Below are positions 17,010-25,387 of a stretch of 40,856 nt of DNA, in pieces; position 1 is the stretch's first letter, and every line of letters starts with the position of its first letter. The notes below the pieces were generated by a model, which searched no databases, was not told where the DNA came from, and saw only the letters and a list, made by a program, of their open reading frames with translations. The position numbers and the translations under genes are program-made. Where the stretch lies: assembly GCA_964604155.1 (NCBI GenBank), contig CAZRXY010000112.1, forward strand, positions 1-40,856, given 5' to 3'. This DNA is from Stygibacter sp964604155 (lineage in GTDB: Bacteria; Cloacimonadota; Cloacimonadia; Cloacimonadales; TCS61).

Positions 17010-18062
17010 CTATTTCATTAGCAATATCTTACGGGTATATCTTCCGCTCTCGCTTTCATAACGCACCAGATAGACTCCGCTTGCTGCTTCTTCTGCTTCC
17101 CAGACCGCTTGATGTAAACCCCTCTCCTTATACCCATTCTCAAGCACAGCTACAATCTGGCCTTTCAGGTTATAGATCAATAATTTCAGATTGCCACTTT
17201 CTTGGGCATTATAGGTAACAGTAGTCCTGGGATTAAAGGGATTTGGGTAGCAGTTCAGCGAGTTACCGGGCTCAATCTCATCACCCAATACCGCATTATT
17301 GATCACTTCATATTGCCAGACCAGTTCATAATCATATTCATAATCACCTGTCACGCGGCACATCACATTGAAATCTCCTCCCTGCGAGAAATTGCAGGTG
17401 AATATCGAGCCAGTCTCTGTCTGCTGTTCTTCATTTATATACCATTCATATTGTACACTATAATCAGAACAATTCATCAAAAATACCTCTACATGCCCCA
17501 TCTCCACAACATTCCGGGTAGATTCCGGCAGAAAACTTTCGACTGGTGGAGTGAGCACGCGAATACTATCGATGATTACGGGATCGATAGGTCTGTTATT
17601 GCTATCAGTAGGAACTTCGCTGATGGCATCTGCCACCTCCATCCCATCAAATACGTAGCCAAAGACTGCATGAGCATTATCAAGCCAGTGCGTAGGCACC
17701 ACTGTGATAAAATATTGAGACCCTCCGGTATTTGGGTTACCGGTATTCGCCATCGATAGCACTCCCCTGACATGGGTGAGCTCTGGATGAAATTCATCGG
17801 GAATATTGTAACCAGGTCCGCCATATCCGGTCCCGGTGGGATCGCCATCCTGGATCATAAAATCAGCTATCACGCGGTGAAAAATCACGCCATCATAAAA
17901 TCCTGCTGAACTGAGATTGCGGAAATTATATGCCGTCACCGGCACCAGATCCTCTCGTAACTCGGCTGTCATCTCGCCCATATTGGTTGTCCAACGCACT
18001 ATAGTCTGACCGTGTATCAAAAAAACACTCATCACTATTACCAAGATTATCAAATTCTTCAT
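17010..18062 (-). CDS. Secreted cyclophilin-type peptidyl-prolyl isomerase with C-terminal sorting domain
   Basis: The 350-residue product has an N-terminal signal peptide (MKNLIILVIVMSVFLIHG), then a cyclophilin domain to about residue 170 (NFRNLSSAGFYDGVIFHRV, FMIQDGDPTGTG, GVLSMANTGNPNTGGSQYFIT, LDNAHAVFG). A PKD/Ig-like segment (about 190-255) and a C-terminal module with YPNPFNPRT, YNLKGQ and GVYLVRY follow, the pattern of FlgD-like/type IX secretion sorting domains. It should fold proteins outside the inner membrane. GAGGGG lies 4 bases before the ATG. Confidence 0.88.
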   Translation of the reverse strand: MKNLIILVIVMSVFLIHGQTIVRWTTNMGEMTAELREDLVPVTAYNFRNLSSAGFYDGVIFHRVIADFMIQDGDPTGTGYGGPGYNIPDEFHPELTHVRGVLSMANTGNPNTGGSQYFITVVPTHWLDNAHAVFGYVFDGMEVADAISEVPTDSNNRPIDPVIIDSIRVLTPPVESFLPESTRNVVEMGHVEVFLMNCSDYSVQYEWYINEEQQTETGSIFTCNFSQGGDFNVMCRVTGDYEYDYELVWQYEVINNAVLGDEIEPGNSLNCYPNPFNPRTTVTYNAQESGNLKLLIYNLKGQIVAVLENGYKERGLHQAVWEAEEAASGVYLVRYESESGRYTRKILLMK

Positions 18063-18114
18063 TTTTCCCCTCGATCACATCTGCCGGGAAACCGGCGATT
18101 TATTTTCTCCTTCC

Positions 18115-18972
18115 TTACTTCAAAAGCAGTGCTTTGCCATTAGATACACCAGAATTGCTGCTCAATCTGAAAAGATACATTCCGGATGGTTGATCTTCTG
18201 CCTGCCAAACTACGCTGTGCCTGCCCCTGGGAAGATCGCCGTGCACCAGTTTCCCTACAAGCTGACCCTTGATATTATAAATTGATAAATCGGTCATTCC
18301 GTCCTCTTCAATCACGAAACTTATAGTAGTTTCAGGATTAAAGGGATTAGGATATATTTTGTCAATAATAGTGCTTGCCATTATCAAGCCGGCTATGTCA
18401 TTATCTATATCCTCGTCTGTAACTATGATGTCATCGAGTTTTATCTTGTAATTATCTGTGCAGTTATAATGCCTCCAGGCAAGATATATGCTTTCACCCG
18501 CATAATTATCCAAATCCACTACCCGCTGCTGCCAAACAGCATGATCTGCCCCCAGAGTCTCAAAGAATATCTCATCCGTGAAATCCTCCGGCGTATTGCC
18601 TGTTACTGATACAAAGACTCCATAGCTCTCTGCCGGATAATTTACATCCTGAGTAGCTATCCACCATGAGACTATTGTATCTACTGGGATTTCGATCAGT
18701 GGAGAGATAACCCAGTTATCAGGAGTAAGAGGACCGATTACGGGCCTCCAGGATTCAGAAGTGAGTGAATATACACCACTGTGAGGCGTATATTGATACG
18801 TTTCCCAACTAAAACTATCACCATCACCATCGACTATCTGCCAGCCGCCCGGGATAATCGTATCTCCTGTGAGGCTGTCTATGTAACAGGTCTCAAAGCC
18901 TTCTTCCAGAAGATGAGCAGACAGGCTGAATACGACAAGTATCAGCATTAAGGCGATCATTTTAAATTTCAT
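18115..18972 (-). CDS. Secreted jelly-roll protein (cleaved-adhesin/choice-of-anchor type) with C-terminal sorting domain
   Basis: The 285-residue product has a signal peptide (MKFKMIALMLILVVFSLSA), then a beta-rich domain of the cleaved-adhesin type (EEGFET, PGGWQIVDGDGDSFSW, NWVISPLI, YLAWRHYN...KLDDIIV). The C-terminal module YPNPFNPETT, YNIKGQL and GMYLFRL matches that of the neighbouring cyclophilin. No enzymatic residues are recognised; a surface or secreted carbohydrate- or protein-binding role is likely. The start at 18972 is chosen because GGAGG lies 4 bases upstream and a signal peptide follows. The frame is open to 19050 but that part has no signal peptide logic. Confidence 0.82.
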   Translation of the reverse strand: MKFKMIALMLILVVFSLSAHLLEEGFETCYIDSLTGDTIIPGGWQIVDGDGDSFSWETYQYTPHSGVYSLTSESWRPVIGPLTPDNWVISPLIEIPVDTIVSWWIATQDVNYPAESYGVFVSVTGNTPEDFTDEIFFETLGADHAVWQQRVVDLDNYAGESIYLAWRHYNCTDNYKIKLDDIIVTDEDIDNDIAGLIMASTIIDKIYPNPFNPETTISFVIEEDGMTDLSIYNIKGQLVGKLVHGDLPRGRHSVVWQAEDQPSGMYLFRLSSNSGVSNGKALLLK

Positions 18973-19045
18973 GTTTCCTCCAGCATTTTGATTTTTGCTC
19001 CTTGTGCAATATCCTTTTTTTTTGTCAAGCATTACAATTTTTCCT

Positions 19046-19110
19046 GGCATACCCCAGAAATTAATTTGTTAGTTTGGAATATTGAACCTATCAAGTTATT
19101 GGTCGTCACC
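19046..19110 (+). repeat. 75-bp dispersed repeat family 1, copy B
   Basis: It begins GGCATACCCC and contains TTTGTTAGTTTGGAATATTG and TTATTGGTCGTCACC, collinear with copies at 7502-7576 (minus) and 32881-32954. It lies just upstream of the 18115-18972 gene. Confidence 0.85.
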
Positions 19111-19116
19111 GTAATG

Positions 19117-19185
19117 GGATAATTTTGAGTTTTGGATTTTGAATGTTGAATGAATTGCCCCGTGCTTTTTAGCTCAGGGGGGCGA
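19117..19185 (-). repeat. Dispersed repeat family 2, copy abutting family 1
   Basis: The stretch with TTGAATGTTGAATGAATTG, CCCCGTGCTTTTTAGCTC and GGGG matches 12400-12470 and, in reverse, 243-350. Confidence 0.7.
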
Positions 19186-19835
19186 GACATTTGTTTGTCA
19201 TTTTACACGTGTTTCTCCCGTGGTTGTAATAGTGTTACACCCTTCAGGATAATTTATATTTGCCTGGTGCAGCCTATGTAGTTGCATTATTGCCAATGAG
19301 CTACCCGCCATCCTAATTAGAAAAACGGGGTGATGGCAGAATAAATTGCCAAAAAATTAATAAAGTGCATATTTATTTCATAAAAAACGAAAAAGTGTGG
19401 CAAACACAGGTTATAGCCTTATATATTAATTAGTTGTGGTGTCACTTTGGTGCCAATCTTTGTTTATTTAGTGTAACATGCTGTAATTATGTTTTTCATG
19501 TGTAGCAATAAGGCGGGAGGCAGTGAGAGACACGAAAAAAGAGAAGACAGATTAATTTTGAAAATATAGACGGCAGCGGTTATATATATGATGAATTCAA
19601 CCAGGGAAAGAGTATTGCGGGCGAGAAAGACAATCTATTTAATGAGCAGATACGGCATACGCTCGAATTTTATATTTTTCTTTCACAACGTCAATAAGCA
19701 TTGGCAGCCGCTATATCGAAGGACTAACGACTATTCGGGAGGAAATTTATCGGGTGTATCTAATCCCCGAGGTTGGAAACCTGGCAAATGGTCTTGACAA
19801 AAGGAACACCCATTGCAATATTCCATAGAGATATT

Positions 19836-21794
19836 CTAAAAATCAAACAAATCTCCTAAAGTTTCCTCATCCTGATGCGGTTTATTCTGCCTGCCGTACT
19901 GATTAACTAATTTCTTCTCATAAGCTTGCTGTTTACGGTTCTTTCTGCCCGTAGGCAATCCGGTCTTCTCTTCCAGAACAAGTTTCTCATCAGGATGCAA
20001 TACTTCCTCATATTTACCTGGAGAGCTTTGCACTTTCTTCACCAAATCTCTTGCATTGTTCTCAATATCAGCCAAAAATTTCTTCCAGTCTTCTTCTCCC
20101 CGAGCTATCTGTGCCAGCCTTCTTTCCCATTTAGCAGTGAGCTCGGGAGATTTCATGATCTCAGGCACCAGATTTACCAACTGAATGCCCTTTGCCGTGG
20201 GATAAAGGGTTTTTCCTTTTCTCTCCACATAATATGCCGAAACCAGACGCTCAATAATCTCCGCACGTGTTGCCGGTGTGCCCAAACCCCCATCTTTCAC
20301 ATATTCCCGCATTTCTTCATTATCAATAAATTTACCCGGAGATTCCATTGCTGAAAGCAGAGAGCCCTCTGTGTAGCGTGCCGGCGGAGTAGTTTTGCCC
20401 TCTATCAGATGTATTGCCTGCACCGGCAATACATCACCCGGCCTTAGCTTCTCCATCTTGAATACCAGATGGGGTCTGGCATGAGTGGCTGCTGATGCCA
20501 CCAGCTTCCAACCCATCACCTCAGGCAATTTTTCCTTCGCTTTAAATTCCTCTCCCTCAATCTTCACTTCCAAAGTAACTTCCTGATATTCGTAGGGCGG
20601 ATACAATACCTCCAGAAATCTCTTTGCTATCAGATCAAAAACCTTCTTCTCATCGACACTTAAGGCAGAATTATTCACTCGCTTCTCGGTGGGAATAATG
20701 GCATGATGATCACTTACTTTGCTGCTGTCCACAAAGTTCTTACCTGGCTTGAGCTCTTCCTTTAGCAGCGGTGCTGCCGCTATCTGCCAGGGATGAATAT
20801 TTATCGCAGATAACCGCTCCTTTAGAGTGGCTACCATATCTTCTGTGATATAGCGGGAATCCGTACGCGGATAGGTACAGATTTTGTGCCGTTCATACAA
20901 AGATTGCACCAGCGAAAGCGTCTGCTTGGCACTGTAACCAAATTGCTTATTAGCTTCCCGCTGCAATTCTGTGAGATCATAAGCCTGTGGCGGATTTTCC
21001 AGCTTCTTCTTCTTCCTGATATCATGAACTATTGCCCGTTTGCCGGTTAACCGCTGCTGCAACAGCCTGGCTTCTGCTTCGTTATAGAACCTTGCCATGC
21101 CATTTGCCCCCTGCCATTCCAGTTTGATTCCGTCCATATCAGCCTCCAGACGCCAAAATGGCTTGGGCACAAATTCAGATATCTCCCGCTCCCGCTGCAC
21201 AATTATATTCAAAGTAGGAGTCTGAACCCTGCCCGCAGATAATTGAGCCTTAAATTTGCAGACCAGTGCCCGCGTTACATTTAGCCCCACCAGCCAGTCT
21301 GCCTCCGCCCTTGCTTGTGCTGCATGATACAATGGCAGATAATTTCGCCCCTCTTTGAGATTTCTAAAACCCTCATGTATCGCCTTATCCGTCTGGGAGG
21401 ATATCCATAATCTGCTTATCTTTCCCTTCCAGCCTGCCTTTAAGATTATCCAGCGGGCAACAAGCTCACCCTCTCTGCCAGCATCTGTGGCTATGACCAC
21501 CTCTTCTATCTCGCTGCGTAACATCAATTCTTTCACTATCCTGAACTGAGCTGAGGTCTTTGGCATGATCTTCAATTTCGTCTTCTCCGGGATCATCGGT
21601 AAATATTTCATATCCCAGTTCTTCCACTCTTTCCAGTAATCATGAGGTTCTGCTAAGGTAACCAAATGACCCAGTGCCCAGGTTACTATATAGTCACTAC
21701 CCTCAATATATCCTTTATTGGATTTTGTGCAACCCAATGCCTGCGCCAGGTCTCTGCCCACAGAAGGCTTTTCCGCCAGTACCAGCTTCTTCAT
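19836..21794 (-). CDS. topB: DNA topoisomerase III (type IA)
   Basis: The 652-residue product has the N-terminal Toprim domain (VLAEKPSVGRDLAQALGC; ATDAGREGE) and the type IA catalytic region with the active-site tyrosine in ICTYPRTDSRYI (about residue 310). GTPATRAEIIERL follows. It relaxes and decatenates DNA. The C-terminus is a short charged tail without Cys4 zinc fingers, as in TopB rather than TopA. The start has GGAG 5 bases before the ATG. No terminator is evident downstream. Confidence 0.95.
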   Translation of the reverse strand: MKKLVLAEKPSVGRDLAQALGCTKSNKGYIEGSDYIVTWALGHLVTLAEPHDYWKEWKNWDMKYLPMIPEKTKLKIMPKTSAQFRIVKELMLRSEIEEVVIATDAGREGELVARWIILKAGWKGKISRLWISSQTDKAIHEGFRNLKEGRNYLPLYHAAQARAEADWLVGLNVTRALVCKFKAQLSAGRVQTPTLNIIVQREREISEFVPKPFWRLEADMDGIKLEWQGANGMARFYNEAEARLLQQRLTGKRAIVHDIRKKKKLENPPQAYDLTELQREANKQFGYSAKQTLSLVQSLYERHKICTYPRTDSRYITEDMVATLKERLSAINIHPWQIAAAPLLKEELKPGKNFVDSSKVSDHHAIIPTEKRVNNSALSVDEKKVFDLIAKRFLEVLYPPYEYQEVTLEVKIEGEEFKAKEKLPEVMGWKLVASAATHARPHLVFKMEKLRPGDVLPVQAIHLIEGKTTPPARYTEGSLLSAMESPGKFIDNEEMREYVKDGGLGTPATRAEIIERLVSAYYVERKGKTLYPTAKGIQLVNLVPEIMKSPELTAKWERRLAQIARGEEDWKKFLADIENNARDLVKKVQSSPGKYEEVLHPDEKLVLEEKTGLPTGRKNRKQQAYEKKLVNQYGRQNKPHQDEETLGDLFDF

Positions 21795-22165
21795 CTTTGC
21801 TCCACTAATTCTTGTTTATTTTACTTTTTCTTATCACTACACCCACTTTTGCTGTAAAGAAAAATCTGTCAATATCCTGCTCTTTTTTTGTCTCTTAACA
21901 AATTATCTGAAAACAACCTTTTACTGTCCAGCTCTCACTCCTCATATATAGCCTGAGGGCTCTTACCCCGGTCTTTACACCAGAACCGGTTTACAAAATG
22001 ATAAGCCAGGATAATATACACCATGGGTGTAATTCATGTGTCTGAATATTTAAGTTGATTTTTTTTGACTGAGTATTTTTCTGGTAATCGATAATAAATC
22101 TGTTTCGAAGGATTTATTTGCTTAATTTTTATAGCATAAAAAAAATAGATAACATGGGAGGTTAT
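21795..22165. other. Divergent intergenic region topB/tldD
   Basis: No gene is seen. On the plus strand TTGACT (22065-22070) and GATAAT (22090-22095) are 19 bases apart, a wide but possible promoter for tldD. A short inverted repeat (CCGGT...ACCGG near 21974-21998) is the only other structure noted. Confidence 0.4.
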
Positions 22166-23611
22166 GTGAAACAACTACTTGATGTAGCAATGAACGTGGC
22201 AAACTCACTGGGGGCTGAATATGCTGATATCCGTCTCCAGAAGACACGCAGGGAATTTATTTATCTGCGCAATCTGAGCTTAAAGAATACCTCAAACAAT
22301 CTCACGCACGGATATGGTATTCGCGTATTTAAGGATGGAGCGTGGGGCTTTGCTCACAACAGTGTTTTTACGGCTGATGCTGTTACAAGCACTGTAAAAC
22401 GGGCATTTATGATAGCCCAACAGAGCTGTAGAGTGCCCTATGGCCAAGGTTTAAGCCTCGCAAATGAAAGAGCATATATAGACCATTATAATACTCCGGT
22501 CTGCATAGATCCTTTCTCTGTGAGCCCTAATGAGAAAATTGATCTTATGCTTGAGGTTAATAAAACTCTTCTTAATTTCGCAAAAATCAGGCAGGCGACT
22601 TTTATGTTCGAATCTCAGAATGACGAAAAGCTCTTTGCCTCCACACTGGGCACCGACCTAAAAATTAATACTACCTTTGTCTATCCTGTATTTACTGCAA
22701 ATGCGGTGGGTAACAACGATTCCCAGGCGAGAAGTTTTGATCTGGGAGGAAAGGCAGCCGGCTGGGAATATGTATTAGGTCTTAATCTTTTACAGGAGGC
22801 ACCCCGCGTGGCAGAAGAAGCCATCATGAAGCTGGAGGCAGAAGAACTTGGCGAAGAAAAACGCCGCACCCTGCTCCTGGATCCAATACACCTGAGTCTC
22901 ACAATGCATGAATCTGTAGGACATCCCACTGAGCTTGACCGTGTATTAGGCTGGGAAGCAGATTTTGCTGGAATTTCGTTTGCCACGCCGGAAAAACTGA
23001 AAAAATACCAATACGGTTCAAATCTGGTCAATTTTCTGGGTGATAACACTCTGGCTGGGGGTTTGGCTACTGCTGGTTATGACGACGATGGCGTGCCTAA
23101 CCAAAAATGGTATATCGTTAAGGACGGCATTTTAAATGAATATGGCACAACGCGTGATACTGCACCATTGATCGGCTTGAATATGTCTCGCGGCTGCAAT
23201 AGAGCCACCAGTTATTATGATTTCCCCATCAACAGAATTCCTAATCTTTACCTGGAGCCGGGCAAAAACCTGCTCACACCCCAGGAACTGATCTCTGATA
23301 CGGAAGACGGAATATATATAGAAGGGCAAGGCTCCTTTTCTATCGACCAGCACCGCGTAAATTTCCAGTTTGGCGGTGATATGTTCTGGGAAATAAAAAA
23401 CGGCAAGAAAAACAGAATGCTAAAAAAAGTGATCTATCGCAGTAATAATCCGGAATTCTGGAATAGCGTGGACGCTATCTGTGATGAGAGGTTCTTTAAA
23501 ACCTTTGGCGTAAATAATTGTGGCAAGGGGCAACCTGGTCAAAGAGGTCGCATGACTCACGGCGGCTGTCTCACTCGCTTTCGTAATATCACAGTGGGAG
23601 GTTCCAAATGA
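22166..23611 (+). CDS. tldD: TldD-type metalloprotease subunit
   Basis: The 481-residue product has the zinc-protease motif HESVGH (HExxxH) in the centre, followed by the GWEADFAG and GGxxTAGYDDDG-like segments of TldD. With its partner TldE/PmbA it forms a heterodimeric protease acting on unfolded or modified peptides in the cytoplasm. GTG 22166 is preferred because GGGAGG lies 4 bases upstream and MKQLLDVAMNVA is a typical TldD start. An in-frame ATG at 22154 and one further upstream are possible alternatives. It overlaps pmbA by 4 bases. Confidence 0.9.
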   Translation: MKQLLDVAMNVANSLGAEYADIRLQKTRREFIYLRNLSLKNTSNNLTHGYGIRVFKDGAWGFAHNSVFTADAVTSTVKRAFMIAQQSCRVPYGQGLSLANERAYIDHYNTPVCIDPFSVSPNEKIDLMLEVNKTLLNFAKIRQATFMFESQNDEKLFASTLGTDLKINTTFVYPVFTANAVGNNDSQARSFDLGGKAAGWEYVLGLNLLQEAPRVAEEAIMKLEAEELGEEKRRTLLLDPIHLSLTMHESVGHPTELDRVLGWEADFAGISFATPEKLKKYQYGSNLVNFLGDNTLAGGLATAGYDDDGVPNQKWYIVKDGILNEYGTTRDTAPLIGLNMSRGCNRATSYYDFPINRIPNLYLEPGKNLLTPQELISDTEDGIYIEGQGSFSIDQHRVNFQFGGDMFWEIKNGKKNRMLKKVIYRSNNPEFWNSVDAICDERFFKTFGVNNCGKGQPGQRGRMTHGGCLTRFRNITVGGSK

Positions 23612-24894
23612 TTAATAAACAAAAAATGCTACAAGCAGCAGAATATATCAGAAAAAATTCATCCGCCGGTGACTGGACCTTTTCGGCAGTCACAAATGAC
23701 CACAGCCGCACCCGTTTTGCCCAGAACGGGATCACGCAACATATCTCGGGACAAAAGGCTGGTTTTTCTCTTTCTGTCTCATTTGATGCTCAAACCGGCT
23801 CCGCTTCCTGCAATGATACTTCTCAAGAAGGGCTGAATTTCTTGATTAAAACTGCTGAGACTATTGCCAGACGTAATCAGCCAGACCCCGAATTTGTGCC
23901 CTCTGAACCCGCAAAAATACTGCCGGAAAGTAATGATTATGCTGAATCTACCGATCTTCTCTCCCCTGAAGACCTGGTGGATATCGTCCAAAAATGCGTA
24001 GAAAACGCCGACAAAAAGGGAGCTAAAACATCCGGCATGACGGAAAAAGATACCGGTTTTGCCGGACTATTCACCAAAAATGGCTTCGAAGGATTTCATC
24101 ACAGCACAGACTTTTCTCATTCCATGACCATGTCTAAAGGCGGGGTGGAAACCAAAATCAACCGCTCTATGCTGGACTATAATGATTTTGATCTCAATTT
24201 GATTATAGAACTTATTAATGGTCAATTTGATAATCTCTCCGATCCTGAACCTATTGAACCCGTTGCCATGCCCGTTATTATGAGACCTTCTGCCGTGGCA
24301 GACTGGTTCATTTATCTCTTGTGGATGCTCGATAGAAGACAGGCAGATGAAGGATTGACTCCCTTCACAGGTCAATTAGGCAACCAGTTCTTTGGTGAAA
24401 AATTCTCCTTGAAATCTGTATTGAATAACCAGGGACTTGCCTCTCCCCCCTTCTCCGGTGAAGGACTGGCTTCTCAAAATATGAATTGGATTAATAAAGG
24501 CGTGATCGAAAATATGATCACCTCGCGCTATTATGCCAAAGAAATCGGTGAAAGCCCAAATTTCCCCTATAACGTTTTCATTGAAGGCGATAATAGCACA
24601 GAAGAAGAAATGATGAATATGGTGCCTCGGGGCGTAATCCTTAATAAATTGTGGTATATCAGGGATATAGACCGCAAATCCGGCTCACAAACAGGACTTA
24701 CCCGCGATGGCGTGCTCTATTTTGAAAACGGCAAAATCGTGAAATCAGTTAATAATTTCCGCTGGAATGATACACTACACGAAGTCACTCGCAGGATTAT
24801 TGCTCTGGGAAAAAGTGAGCTTATAGAATCATGGTGTCAAGTACCTGCTATACTGGTGGATAATTTCAATTTTGTAGATACTACATCATTCTAA
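23608..24894 (+). CDS. pmbA: TldE/PmbA-type partner subunit
   Basis: The 428-residue product belongs to the U62 peptidase family but has no HExxxH, as expected for the non-catalytic TldE/PmbA partner. Typical parts are FSLSVSFDAQTGSA near the N-terminus, and SPPFSGEGLASQ with LTRDGVLYFENGK in the second half. The ATG overlaps the tldD stop (ATGA-type coupling), consistent with a fixed 1:1 complex. Sequence similarity to E. coli PmbA is modest but gene order and motifs agree. Confidence 0.87.
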   Translation: MINKQKMLQAAEYIRKNSSAGDWTFSAVTNDHSRTRFAQNGITQHISGQKAGFSLSVSFDAQTGSASCNDTSQEGLNFLIKTAETIARRNQPDPEFVPSEPAKILPESNDYAESTDLLSPEDLVDIVQKCVENADKKGAKTSGMTEKDTGFAGLFTKNGFEGFHHSTDFSHSMTMSKGGVETKINRSMLDYNDFDLNLIIELINGQFDNLSDPEPIEPVAMPVIMRPSAVADWFIYLLWMLDRRQADEGLTPFTGQLGNQFFGEKFSLKSVLNNQGLASPPFSGEGLASQNMNWINKGVIENMITSRYYAKEIGESPNFPYNVFIEGDNSTEEEMMNMVPRGVILNKLWYIRDIDRKSGSQTGLTRDGVLYFENGKIVKSVNNFRWNDTLHEVTRRIIALGKSELIESWCQVPAILVDNFNFVDTTSF

Positions 24895-25250
24895 CCTGAA
24901 ATATGCCCCTGTATAATATACTGCTCAGGAATAATATGCAGGGGCTGCTCAATATATCATCTGCAACCAGGGATGTGATACTCAATTTACAGCACTCTGA
25001 TCAGGACAATTATCGTTCATCGACATTCGATCCCGGCTCGGAACCATTATTCACCATACCGAAAGGATAAAACACATTTGAGAGCTAACTTAGCTGACTT
25101 CTTCTATCAATAAAAAACAGGGAATACGGAAATTTTTGATAAAATAGCAGGCATCGCTTTAAGACCTTAAATTGATTACTATTTTATGAGGTTTCAGCAC
25201 AAAGACAGGAAAAATGAAAGCCGCTACCGGGTGGCAGCGGCATAATTTAT
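24895..25250. other. Intergenic region between pmbA and the tRNA gene
   Basis: It contains a long hairpin at 24905-24945 (GCCCCTG pairing with CAGGGGC), which may terminate the tldD-pmbA transcript although the T run is missing, and the tRNA terminator at 25210-25240. Nothing else is recognisable. Confidence 0.5.
25210..25240 (-). terminator. Terminator after the tRNA gene
   Basis: On the minus strand CCGCUGCC (complement of 25233-25240) pairs with GGUAGCGG (complement of 25221-25228) around a 4-base loop, followed by a U-rich tract. It lies 10 bases beyond the CCA end of the tRNA. Confidence 0.75.
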
Positions 25251-25326
25251 TGGTGGGCCCAAGAGGAGTCGAACCTCTGACCGTCCGGTTATGAGCCGGA
25301 AGCTCTACCAACTGAGCTATAGGCCC
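25251..25326 (-). tRNA. tRNA with CAU anticodon (elongator Met, or Ile2)
   Basis: The 76-base gene on the minus strand folds into a full cloverleaf: acceptor GGGCCUA/UGGGCCC with one G-U, D-arm AGCUCAGUUGGUAGAGCU, anticodon loop CUCAUAA, T-arm AGAGG-UUCGACU-CCUCU and an encoded CCA end. It lacks initiator features (three GC pairs next to the loop with a 1-72 mismatch), so it is elongator tRNA-Met or lysidine-modified tRNA-Ile(CAU). It lies about 60 bases after rpoD on the same strand. Confidence 0.93.
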
Positions 25327-25387
25327 GCTGAAATCAGCAATTGAAAGCGATAAATTTACAGGGCGAATATCTTGTCAAGCCAGAATT

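Larger units (their letters stand above)
18973..19835. other. Repeat-rich intergenic region between the secreted-protein genes and topB
   Basis: About 860 bases with no supported gene. It contains family-1 repeat copy B (19046-19110), directly followed by a family-2 copy (19117-19185, minus), a third repeat type at 19293-19345 and a partial family-2 copy at 19733-19790. The only sizeable ORF (19588-19797) overlaps repeat sequence and looks like chance. The rest shows nothing recognisable. Confidence 0.55.

Noticed and set aside
19588..19797. Possible 69-residue protein
   Set aside because: It overlaps a family-2 repeat copy and has no recognisable domain or convincing ribosome binding site.
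22118..22165. Longer tldD start at 22118
   Set aside because: No ribosome binding site there, and the extension does not match the usual TldD N-terminus; GTG 22166 follows GGGAGG.
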